From the NCBI RefSeq assembly GCF_019703515.2, contig NC_059349.1, forward strand, positions 21,300,744 through 21,364,743: a stretch of DNA of 64,000 nucleotides, written 5' to 3'. Below are positions 10,488 through 22,125 of the stretch, piece after piece. Every line of letters starts with the position of its first letter. Position 1 is the first letter of the stretch. Origin of the DNA: Myxocyprinus asiaticus (Eukaryota > Chordata > Actinopteri > Cypriniformes > Catostomidae). A model generated the notes under the pieces. The model did no database searches. It was not told the origin of the DNA and worked only from the letters and a program-made list of their open reading frames with translations. Made by a program: the position numbers and the translations under genes.

Positions 10488-11590
10488 TGCACAATGCGCT
10501 TATTCACAAAACCGCAGAAATACTTTAGACGCCATGGTGGCAAGCAAGTCAGTGAAGTTACTGAGTTAATGTTTCCTCTCCAAACTTCACTATACTGCAG
10601 CAGTCAAATGATCCTCCTTTCAACTTTGCTCCGTTGCCCTGAGTTTCATTCCACGAAAGACTTTGATTGCCCAATTTCGGGCAGTTTTCTAAGCAGTTAA
10701 GAAAGCCGATATGCTCCAAAGCGACTGGATGAGTTCACTTTTTTTTTAAAAGTGTATGACTTTGAAAGTGTAATCAGCGATGGAACACAATAATCGAAAC
10801 CATGTGTGGGACTCCCAACTTTCCCAAACGCTGTCGTGTGATTCCCAACGCGCCCTATCTTAAATCGGCAAATAATACATTTCCATTTGTAGTACTTTCC
10901 GAATTAAGCCGAATTTTTCAGCACTAAACTATTAAAGTCCCTGAAACCTACTGGACGCCGCGATGTAAGGAAACAAAATACCAGAGTACAATAGTAAAAT
11001 CAGTACGTCACACATCAGTCGATAGGGGTGGAGAGTTCTTAAAAAGACAGCGCATCAAATATGAGAAGGGAAAAGTTTGACAATGAACCGGAACTACGGT
11101 AGTCAGGAGAAAAAAGAAAAAACAAAAACTAATGGGGCTAGTGGGAACCTGCTAACCAGCCAGTTCCTGTCTATATGTGTTTATTTGAGGAATTCTTGGT
11201 GAAAAGCTACACTACCCATGACCCTGAAGAGAAAGATCCACCAATCAGAGCGCCACAGCAAACGAAGTACGCCAAAAGAGCTCTGCAGCAACCACCCACT
11301 TCAATAGGCTCAATGCCAAACACCTTGACTTGAAAGTAGATGAAAGTAGGTGGCTGCAGTCAGTCAGGGGAGGAGTGAAATAAGTGCTGTCATGTCATGC
11401 AGTTCTCACTTCTCACAGCCACCTACGTGATCAAAGATATTGCGTGATTCATGTTTATATGCTTTGTGGCTGATAAAGTGGATGTAATTTAAATTCTGCT
11501 TCTGTTAAATGAAAATGTGAAATATGATGATCAGCTTACCCAATGTACCTGTTATTTAATTCCCCAAAAGCCATGTCTTTTTCATCCATA
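10488..11590. other. gk5 5' flank and gk5-xrn1 intergenic region
   Basis: No gene or clear repeat is seen. The region directly upstream of the gk5 start (10488-11100) should hold its promoter and 5' UTR. It has scattered CpGs (for example near 10850 and 10955) but no TATA box I would defend. Confidence 0.4.
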
Positions 11591-11599
11591 GTTTGTAGT

Positions 11600-12290
11600 G
11601 CCATCAGTCATTTTAATCACGATTAATCTCATAAATTTTCTTGGTTAATCACGATTGATCGCAGATTTTGAAAGTGCTGAAATTTGACACTATACTGTAT
11701 ATAATTTTCCTGTCAAAATGCATTTATTTCCATCTAAGGAAAGAAAACAAAACAATATGTAACAATAAAATGCTTTATTAACATTTTCCAAACAAAGCCT
11801 TCCACAGTATAAAGATAGAAATGCATTAAAATAGCACCAATTCTAGTAACATTAAACGTTTCCCAAAGTCTAAGTGGGAACGACACTTTGAACTCCACAT
11901 GAAAAGCACATGCAGACAAAACGTCTCATTTTGCGTTTTGGTGATAGTTAAGACTTGACATGCTTCTGTGGTAATTAAAATGCGCCTTACTTAGGCTGAA
12001 AAATACTTGATTTCTATCACAAGTCCCATCTGGGCTTGTTTTGTACATCATATAGTGTTAAGAGCTCCTTTCTCCATCATTTTATCACTGACATGGAAGC
12101 GCTGTTGTGTGTTGTGAAGTGTGCGTCAGTGTAATGACTCAGAGCGGACACATTACACAGGTTCCACCCTTCCAACAAATGTTAATGCTGGTTTATGCTG
12201 TATTAACGGTAAATCGTGATTAAGACAAATTAACTTGTTAAACTTTAATTAATCATGTGTTAACACGTTAATTCTGACAACTCTAATAGT
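11600..12290 (-). mobile_element. Non-autonomous DNA element rich in TTAACGTTAA-like ends, copy 1
   Basis: The left edge (about 11610-11665) is full of ATTAATC/GATTAA words. The right edge (12190-12290) reads AATCGTGATTAAGACAAATT and GTTAACACGTTAATTCTGAC. The interior shares long blocks with 17745-18530 in the opposite orientation, for example AAACAAAGCCTTCCA at 11791 against TGGAAGGCTTTGTTT at 18432, and ACTTTGAACTCCACATGAAA against TTTCATGTGGAGTTCAAAGT at 18146. No transposase is present. A further right-end fragment is at about 31380-31455. Confidence 0.7.
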
Positions 12291-12675
12291 TTAAATAAGA
12301 ACACGTATTTTAGAAATATGATAATCACATATCCCAAACAGAGATAGCAAGATCAGAGTGTTGGGAATATTCACACATTAACAACATATCAGAGTTAAAA
12401 AATTTTATCAAACATTTTAGAAGAGAAAAAAACATTTGGCTTGTTTAAGCCAATGAGCATTAAACTGTGAGGTCAGCAAGTCATTTTCCGACATGCAGTT
12501 CATGCAGCTGGAAAAAAGCAACTGTGCCACCTGGCTCCAAAGGTTGCGGTCAGCAGGCTTTCACAACAATATTTTTGACATTTGTCGCCATGATATCACA
12601 GTAAGACAGACAGATGTTATTAACCAGCATGCACCTGCCGGTGATCATCGCTAATCTCAAAAGAGTCCAATGGCC

Positions 12676-13110
12676 AGGGTTGTGAGAGTTACTTTTAAAA
12701 TGTATTCCACTACAGAATACATGCTGTCAAATGTAATTTGTTACATATTAGATTACTCAAGGTCAGTAACAATCTAAATACTTTGGATTACTTCTTCAGC
12801 ACTAGCAGATTTTTTTCACTTGTTTTGACTATAACAAGTTAATAACGAGTGAGAAAAAATCTGTCAGTACAGTAAGACAAAATACACTTAAAATAAATTA
12901 TCTGCAAATAACCTAAACAACTTAAACAGTGTCGCTTATAACAAGGTAAAGAAAATCTTGTTTCGAGGATTTTTAGATAGTTTTACAGGAAAACAATATA
13001 GAAAATATTTTTTGCAGTATATCTTTGCCCTAATTTTAAAGATCTTACAAATGTATCATCTAATGTTGAATTTCTTGATCGAAAAAAATAATCGTGCATC
13101 ATAAAAGGTG
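12676..13110 (+). repeat. Interspersed repeat beginning GGGTTGTGAGAGTTACTTTT, copy 1
   Basis: The start (12677-12800) is matched in reverse complement at 63570-63715, with shared landmarks ATGTATTCCACTACAG, ATTACTCAAGGTCAGTAA and GGATTACTTCTTCAGCAC. The similarity continues inward: TTTGCAGTATATCTTTGC near 13013 pairs with GCAAAGATGTACTGCAAA near 63311. This implies the same long element at both ends of the window in opposite orientation. No protein is encoded. Confidence 0.7.
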
Positions 13111-14762
13111 TTGTTAAATGGCTAGAAATAGTGTATTAGCTTAGCGTGAAGCTAAGTGTTCATGTGCCAATTTACACGAGGTAAACTGTTTCTGCTGCTC
13201 AAAACTTAATTCAAAACTCCACAGTGTGTACACAACAACATCATCTTCTGATTGTATAACATCATATCCATCTTTTCATTCATAACAGTGTGAAAGCGCC
13301 CTTTTTCTGCTCATATGAATGTAAAACATCATAAGAAAGCGTTTCACGGCTGTTCAAACACTCCTCAAACTTGTAGCAGATTGTCCATTGTTGTCAAACG
13401 ACAATTTGGCAACAATGAAATGGAGGTTCACTACTCCAGCAAAGAACTGCAAACTTCTGGCAAATTGAAAAAATTAATGGGAAAAATACTTCTGGAACCA
13501 AGACGACTGAAAAATTGGGGCGTGCACTGTCGCACGCTTTTCTACACTCTCACATCTTTCTTTTTTATTATAATCAAATAATGAAGACCAGAGGGATTAT
13601 GATAGCAAAATGTTTATTATGATAACAAAATGTTCATTTACAGCATGCCACCTAATTAGGAGGTGCACTCATTTTTTTCAAGTCATTAAATAAACAACAT
13701 AATGCTTTTAAAAATTAACGTGTTTACGTTCGTAATTTCAACATTTTAAAACTTGGACAAAAAAGATCTGCTGGGATACAAATATGCAGAGATGATGAAA
13801 ACAAAAGGCCACGAGCACAGCTTGAAAGAGAAATATTAATAATTGCTATTTACCCATTTGTAAAATGGTGCATATAAAATCCATGGATCTTAATACTCAA
13901 AATTCATTTTAAAATCATAGAACTTTAACACCTCCCCAGGAAATAAAGGTAGGCTAATATAAAAATAAAATCAGTTTGAAATGTCCATAACCCACATGAA
14001 AATACAAAAATCAAGCAATAAACAACATCTTATTAGAAAGGCAGTTGTGTTCAAATTTGCATCCCCCACCTGACCATGGGTCCACAGAGATTATATTTGC
14101 TTACATCTCTGCGTGAACATAATAGGCTGGTTTTAACACCTACTGTAGATTAGTAGTTCCAAAAATTTTTAGAACAGCACTGGGTTTAATTCGAACCTCT
14201 GAAACTGGCTCCAAGGGTTCAGCCTGTTTAACTGCGTTCTAAAGTTACACCTTAAGAAGATAAGATTATCTGTTCTCCCATGCTGGACAGCAAAACTGTG
14301 CAACATATATGTAAAAAAACAAAAAACAAAAACAAAAATCTCAGTACAGATGGTACATTGTGGCAGTTTGTGTCAAATTGTATTACTTCCGTGTACATAA
14401 TGTTCCTACAAAACTAATTATTGCACTTTGAACATTAAAATCCAGTGCTGGGAAGTAACCAGTGATCATAATAAAAGCTTAAGGATTTGATATTCAGTCA
14501 AAAAAGAGCTGAGGTAAACATAAAACCTCTTTCATGATCAACTATTCTATGATCATTTGGTGCAGTAATCAATAGCAATAAAAGTTTTCTTCGCCACTCA
14601 AAACTAAAACGAATACAAAACAATTTTGGAGCCAGAGATGTATAAATTATGTCTCTACAAGCATGATCGAGTCATGAAAACATAGACAACTGTCATAGCG
14701 CTCTTTTGTAATTATGATAATTTGGAGAGCTAATGAGAGACAGACTGCATGGTAAAATGATT
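13110..14762 (-). other. xrn1: xrn1 3' UTR and downstream flank
   Basis: The xrn1 stop codon is at 14763-14765, so the transcript continues leftward into this region. Candidate minus-strand AATAAA poly(A) signals appear as TTTATT on the plus strand at about 13564 and 13613, among others. I cannot choose the real cleavage site. An 88-codon plus-strand open frame at 13315-13581 is not recognised and looks fortuitous. Confidence 0.4.
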
Positions 14763-17301
14763 TCAGTCCGTCACTTTAGCAGCCTCAAAGTTGACTGCGA
14801 GTTTCCTGTGTTTCCGCTTGGAGGCCGAGCCAGGCGTGTGAGTGTTGGTCTTTTGCCTGGGTGTCTTAGGTGTGGTTGGGGTGGGCTTCTCTGCAGGCTC
14901 ATGGGTGTGCGTGTGGGTCTTGTGATCTGATGGGGGCACTGAAGCTGGTTGAGAAGGTCCGCTGCCCTCGATCTGACCAGCATTGGCAGTGCTGGTTGAC
15001 AGCTGTTTTGCCTCTTGGTTCCTGGATTGGCCTGAAACTCGCTTCTTGGTCACCTAAAGACATGATATCATGTTATAGCTAGAGCTGAGTCCATTGCTGA
15101 GAGAAACATCTATCCATCTAAAAGGCATCTATGGTGTAGCAGATGCAAATATGGACATATTTAGTTGACCACCAATCAACTTTTGCACCATCAATTCATA
15201 TTTAAAAGCAAATATAAGGCTAAAGAAGCTTAAAAAGTTCTTACCTGGAGGGGAACAAACTGGTTATGAGATCCGCCGGCTGAAGTGGATGCAGGGGGCC
15301 ATGCTCCAGGGAATGTTCCTCCATAGAATGGCTGCCCCTGGTGAGGAAGTTGCATACCCCAGTGAAGTGGTCCAAAGCCTTGTGGGGGCATCAAAAGACC
15401 ACCTGTGTAAATAAAACATTTCAAAAGTAAATTTAAAAACATCTGCATGAGAAGAATGAGATATTGAATTGAGATTTAACAGCATCAGAACAATGCGATT
15501 ACTCAACAAAACCAATCTCAAAAACTTGCTTTAGTGTATAAAATGGGAATACAAAAGGCACATACCTGGTGGCTGACTAAACATAGTGGGATGAGGTGCG
15601 AGAGGCCTCATCTGCTGAACTGCAGGGAATATGGAAGGAGGCAGTGGAAATGAACCCAACGAGTTCTGCAGAAGACCAGGAAGACTTCATTCAGCACTGA
15701 CTAAACTAATACTGAATAAATATCAATATGGACTGTCTTACTGTATTCTGATCATATGAGTAAAGACTTGAATTGCATCCATAAACAAAATTCCTCACTG
15801 TTTTAATGAGCTAGTGCACATTTGACGATGTGTTCAATGACAGTTACCAAGCGTTGAAGGGCAAAGAGCACAGCTTTCTCTTTGGCTTCGGTTTCAGAAT
15901 GACATTGAGGACCGTGCACCAGCAGACCATTCGACAATTTCACCTGACACACTGTTAGACTCTACAGAACAAGAAAGAGAACGAATGAGATGAAATATGA
16001 AAATATGGGTGGTGAAAACACAAAAAAGGTAAAGGCTCATGTCTAGTGACCTTAAAGGAACAGTTCACACTTTAACTTAGCAAAAGTGAAAACAGAGGCC
16101 TGGGTAGCTCAGCAAGACACTGACTACCACACCTGGAGTCGCAAGTTCGAATCCAGGGCGTGCTGAGTGACTCCAGTCAGGCTTCCTGAGCAACCAATTG
16201 GCCCGGTTACTAGGGTGGGTAGAGTCACGTTGGGTTAACCTCCTCATGGTCACCATAATGTGGTTCTCGCTCTCAGTGGGGCGCGTGGTGAGTTGTGCAT
16301 GAATGCCGCGGAGAATAGCGTGAAACCTCCACACGTGCTAGGTCTCCGTGGCAATGCAATCAACAAGCCACGTGATAAGATGCGCGGATTTACGGTCTCA
16401 GACGTGGAGGCAACTGAGATTCGTCCTCCGCCACCCGGATTGAGTCACTATGCCACCATGAAGACTTAGAGTGCACTGGGAATTGGACATTCCAAATAAA
16501 AAAAAAGTAAAAAAAACAAATTCTCACTCGAATGCATGACTGAGCGTCTCTCTTGCACTCATGAACAGGCAAAGAGCAGCTATGGTCTAAGTCAAGATTT
16601 TAACTGTAAAATAACTTACATTTCGGATTGTTTCTCACCAAAACCTATCACACAGTATGGGCTTGGTTATGTAAACCAACCAATCCTGATTTTCATTTTT
16701 TATTGTATTTTGTGGAAGGTCACTTGTGAGATTTTTATGAAGTCCATTTGTTCCAGTGTATTCTCAATGCAATTATAGATTGTAAGGAGATTAAACAGAC
16801 AGAAGAGGAACTTGTGAGACTGACTGACCTGTCTGTTGTGGAGAAAGGCAAACTCCGGAGGTCCCATCCCTAGATTCATGCACACCCGGCCGAGCTCAGC
16901 AGCTATGCTGGGCAGGATGGGAGGCTGGCCTGACAGAGGAAGTGCTGGGGCCTCATTCTGAGGTGTGTTTATCCGAGCAGCTGTGTGTCATAGCAGACTC
17001 AATTATGCACTATGCACATTTGATATACAATGGGCAACATCTCAGGTGTAAGGATAGATTAAATTAAAGTCTAGTTCATGAATATTTTGACTCCATCACC
17101 TAAATCTTGCACATTGATTGTGATTGGTGGATACTCTGAAGTACCTAGCTTTTTGCTGGAGCGTCTCTTGCTCTGTTGTTGCTGTTGGGTGGTGGGGGTT
17201 TCCGAATTCTGGCCTCCAGAAAATGAAGTAGAGTCAGGGGCAGATGAACTTGTTGCCGAGTTGTCAATTTTCAACATTTCTTTCAACACCAGAGTTCCCT
17301 T
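14763..17301 (-). CDS. xrn1: xrn1 exons 37-42 (residues 1383-1705), C terminus and stop
   Basis: Exon 37 is 17145-17301 ([12 protein letters not shown] then a QQQQQ run). Exon 38 is 16829-16980. Exon 39 is 15848-15961 ([20 protein letters not shown] then [17 protein letters not shown], a compact alpha-beta unit resembling a dsRBD-like fold). Exon 40 is 15566-15665, exon 41 15245-15402 (proline- and glycine-rich) and exon 42 14763-15053, ending [16 protein letters not shown]. The C-terminal basic/hydrophobic motif corresponds to the region of vertebrate XRN1 that contacts decapping cofactors; that role is inferred from family knowledge. Confidence 0.94.
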
Positions 17302-20300
17302 CTGCTCAGAGGAAAACATATTATAATTAAAACCACCATGCCTTCAGGTAAGAAATGTATAAACTTGTGTTATACGCCATTTTCCGTATTTTACACATTA
17401 ACCGCCCCATACTTTACAACCATTCTTATGTGCAGGCATTCCATAAAGTACTGTAGTCACAAGAAACACACTTTGCGTACCATGGCAAAGGAATGTGGAG
17501 AGAGAGGCTCTCCTGATTGGCTCTTGGGGTCTTTAGGCGGATGGTACTGGGTGGGCTCAGGCTCCTTTGAGATCATCAGATTAGCTATTAGCTCTTCAAA
17601 TTCTGTGGATACCTGTAAAACAAACAATATGTGTAAGATTAAAGTTATCTAATAAATAAATATGTATCTATTTTGGCAGTCTGCTGTCCAACAGGTCACG
17701 AACAGGTAAGGGAAAAATGTATCAATAATTTACAAATATAGAAAATAAAGCTGTCAGAATTAATGCGTTAACGCATGCGATTAATAGAAAGGGGTAAAAC
17801 GTTGATTGTTCTTAATTGCGATGAACACATTTAACGTTAATACAGCATAAACCAGCAGAAACACTGGTTGGAAGGGTGGAACCTGTAATGTGTCAATGTG
17901 TCTGCCCGAAGTCATTACACTGATGCACACTTCACAACACACAAACCAGTGCTTCCATGTCAGTGATAGAATGATGGAGAAAGGAGCTCTTAACTCTATT
18001 AGATGTACGAAACAAGCCCAGATGGGACTTGTGATAGAAATCAAGTATTTTTTAGCCTATGTAAAGTGCATTTTAATTAACACAGAAGCACGTCAAGTCT
18101 TAACTATCATCAAAATGCAGAATGAGACGTTTTTGTTTACAAGCGCTTTTCATGTGGAGTTCAAAGTGCCGCTTGATGCTGATGCTGATGCCCTGATGTG
18201 AATCATAAATGCGGCTTCACAATTGCTATACCAAAGTGGAGTGTCACAGTCTGCCGGCTTATTAATATTGTGTAGGATGAGAGTTTAAGAGATTTAATGC
18301 CCATTGCAATGAATATCCAACCTATGGGGAGTCTAGTTCTTTCAATTAGACAAACTCCCACTTAGACTTTGGGAAACATTTAAATGTTACTTGAATTGGT
18401 GTAATTTTAGTGCATTTCTATATTTATAACGTGGAAGGCTTTGTTTGGAAAATGTTAATAAAGCATTTTATTGTTACATATTGTTTTGTTTTCTTTCCTA
18501 AGATGGAAATAAATGTATTTTGACAGGAACATACATTTTCGCTTTTCTAGGGACAGAGTCACTGGGAGACAAAAAGATTTTTTTTTTTTATATATTAACA
18601 AACTGTCTCAACATAGTCCATGTTTCATGTGTCCTTTTTGTTCTATAGTAGGCTACCCTGCATTAATAAATATGCGTTATTTGGATGTATAAGCATAGGC
18701 ACATGCCTAGAATGCCTATGCATACTTTTAGAATTTTTGGACACTCCTTACACGTGGTAAAAATCACTGTAATACATTGCCTCTTGCGGCATATCGCTTG
18801 AATTTATCTATTTGATTAAGAATGCCTCTGGTGACCAGAAGATACACTATGGCATAACTACACAAACATATCTCTATGTGTATTTAAGTAATGTTTAATA
18901 TTCATGTTACAGACATGCACGAAGCATATATAAGTAAACTGACTGGTTAATCAGCAAGCTGTTATCTGTTTACTAGGGTCGGGATACTGCACGAAGCTAT
19001 TGAAGAGTGAATGTATTTTATTCTATACCTTATCTGAAGGCCCCTGTAGGAGAGCAGCATTCAAATTATCATTTCTCTTGAGCAGTCTAATATTGCCACC
19101 TGCAGCCTGCAAAATCAATTAACATTTATTAGGTATAGCATAAATAAGAGGAAATGAATCATAAGACAATAAAACTCTGGATCACTCTATATTATAAATA
19201 GCGACTGTCTGATCAGCTGATGGTACTACAGGTAGGTGTTGATTGACAGCTGATCTATGCATTGCAGTGGCGTACGAAAGCTTACAGGTTTGTTGGATGA
19301 GTCGTTGCCTTGGCTCTGTTTATTTTGTACCTCCAGTTGCCGCTGTTGTGGCTCTGATCCACTGCTTTTCCAAGCCTGTTACAAATAACACCAGGTAATC
19401 ATCATACACTACAACTAACAAACACACACTTGCAAACAGACAGTATGTGGTACAGTTAGACTGAATGGAGACTAACATTGTTTTGCCAGTGAGCAGGTGG
19501 TTTCTGGGGTATTCCTGAACTCTGCAGAGACTGCCACACATTACTGAACTCCATCTCTGTACTAGAGTCCTACAGGAACACACATATAGGTGTTTTAATG
19601 TATTATATGCATACATTCATAGAGCAGAAAGGCCTTTTAATGTCACAGTAATTCACACACATTTAAAACACACAGTCTGTACCTTGTGTTGGTTTTTCTG
19701 GTTGAGGGCTTTATGAGGCGAGTGTCTGTTGCCCTGAGTGTCAGCCCTGAGATTAAAACTTTGTTGGCCATTCTGCTGCTGTCAATAGGAAATTCAACAC
19801 CGTTAGACAATTCACACACAGAACAACATACTTCCCTTTGCACTGCTGAAGTACCTGTTGGCACTGCATAGATTTCTACAGAACTACATTTCATTTTATA
19901 TACATGTATGTAGTTTCTCTGAATACTATAAATGTTGCACAGACAGTAGGGGTGTGTAAAAATATTGATTTTCCAATGCATCTTAATTTGAACGATCTCA
20001 ATATTGATTCTCAAGTCCCAGGATCGATGTATGTGCCAACCTTCTACAATTCAATTAAATCACTTGCATATGAGACCACATATCAGGTTATGTGACCAAA
20101 AATGTCTGTGATGAGCCACTGGCTGGTAAATGTTCAGATTTCACTCACCAGTGATTAAGTAGTAGTGGTGAAGAAGTTCAGCACTGAGAATATTTGACTG
20201 CATGTTGAGAGTAAAAGTTTGGTTTGACAAGTTATGTGTAATGCATGTCCAAAAACGAGATCCACGCAATCCATTTGTCATTGAGAAATGTCTCTTTTAA

Positions 20301-22056
20301 TACCTTTTCTTTTATTTAAAGGTATATTCAGCTTAAAAGGGCACCTTTAGATTTGTGAACAAAAGGGGCAGAGGCTTGCACCCCTGTAGCCCCCGTTCTG
20401 TGCACGTCAGTGGGTCAGAAGTTTACATACACCAAGTTAACTGTGCCTTTAAGCAGCTTGGAAAATTCCAGAAAATGATGTCAAGCCTTTAGACAAATTA
20501 GCTTCTGATAGGAGGTGTACTGAATTGGCGGTGTACCTGTGGATGTATTTTAAGACCTACCTTCAAACTCAGTGCCTCTTTGTTTGACATCATGGGAAAA
20601 TCAAAAGAAATCAGCCAAGACCTCAGAAAAAAAAATTGTGAACCTCCACAAGTCTGGTTCATCCTTGGGAGCAATTTCCAAATGCCTGAAGGTACCACGT
20701 TCATCTATACAAACAATAGTAAGCAAGTATAAACACCATGGGACCATACAGCCATCATACCGTTCAGGAAGGAGACGCATTCTGTCTCCTAGAGATGAAC
20801 GTAGTTTGATGTGAAAAGTGCAAATCAATCCCAGAACAACAACAAAGGACCTTGTGAAGATGCAGGAGGAAACAGGTAGACAAGTATCTATATCCACAGT
20901 AAAACGAGTCCTATATCAACATAACCTGAAAGCTACTCAGCAAGGAAGAAGCCACTGCTCCAAAACCACCATAAAAAAGCCAGGCTACAGTTTGCAAGTG
21001 CACATGGGGACAAATATCTTACTTTTTGGAGAAATGTCCTCTGGTCTAATGAAACAAAAATTGAACAGTTTGGCCATAATGACCATCATTATGTTTGGAG
21101 GAAAAAGGGCGAGGATTGCAAGCTGAAGAACACCATCCCAACCGTGAAGCATGGGGGTGCTTTGCTGCAGGAGGGACTGGTACACTTCACAAAATAGATG
21201 GCATCATGAGGAAGTAAAATTATGTGGATATATTTAAGCAACATCTCAAGACATCAGCCAGGAAGTTAAAGCTCGGTCACAAATGGGTCTTCCAAATAGA
21301 CAATGACCCCAAGCATACCTCCAAATTTGTGGCAAAATGGCTTAAGGACAACAAAGTCAAAGTATTGGAGTGGACATCACAAAGCCCTGACCACAATATG
21401 ATAAAAAAATGTGTGGGCAGAACTGAAAGTGTGTGCAAGCAAGGAGGCCTACAAACTTGACTCAATTACACCAGTTCTGTCTGGAGGAATGGGCCAAAAT
21501 TCCAGCAACTTATTGTGAGAAGCTTGTGGAAGGCTACCCAAAATGTTTGACTCAAGTTAAAGAATTTAAAGGCAATGCAACCGAATACTAACAAAGTGTA
21601 TGTAAACTTCTGACCCACTGGGAATGTGATGAAAGAAATAAAAGCTGAAATATATCATTCTCTCTTCTATTATTCTGACATTCTCCAAGTTTAAATCTTT
21701 GTCCCATAATCTCTTGAGAGAAATTGAAGCTCCAATCCCCCAGACTCTGAATTAGCAGGAGTAATACACTGATGCCTCGTGACCTTTTCCAAAAGCAGTA
21801 ATCACCACTCCCAGAGTATCTGCCACTCTAGGGGGATGTATGCTACTCCCAAAAATAGTACAGAGCAGGTGGTGCAGCTGTAAATATCAATAAAATTGAG
21901 AACTGGGAAACCCAAAATGTTGAACCATATTTTCAAAGGATCTCAACTGCACGAAAGCCCAACTACGCCCCCTGGAGGTATCTTTATGTATATAACTTTA
22001 TTAATTTGAACAAGCCCAGACAAGTCAAAACATGCCTGAACAAGTATTAGAGGGCA

Positions 22057-22125
<69 letters not shown>

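Noticed and set aside
13315..13581. 88-codon plus-strand frame near the xrn1 3' end
   Set aside because: Antisense to the expected 3' UTR, no recognisable family, no splice context.
20601..20897. Minus-strand open frame across the Tc1 transposase
   Set aside because: It is the antisense shadow of the transposase helix-turn-helix region.
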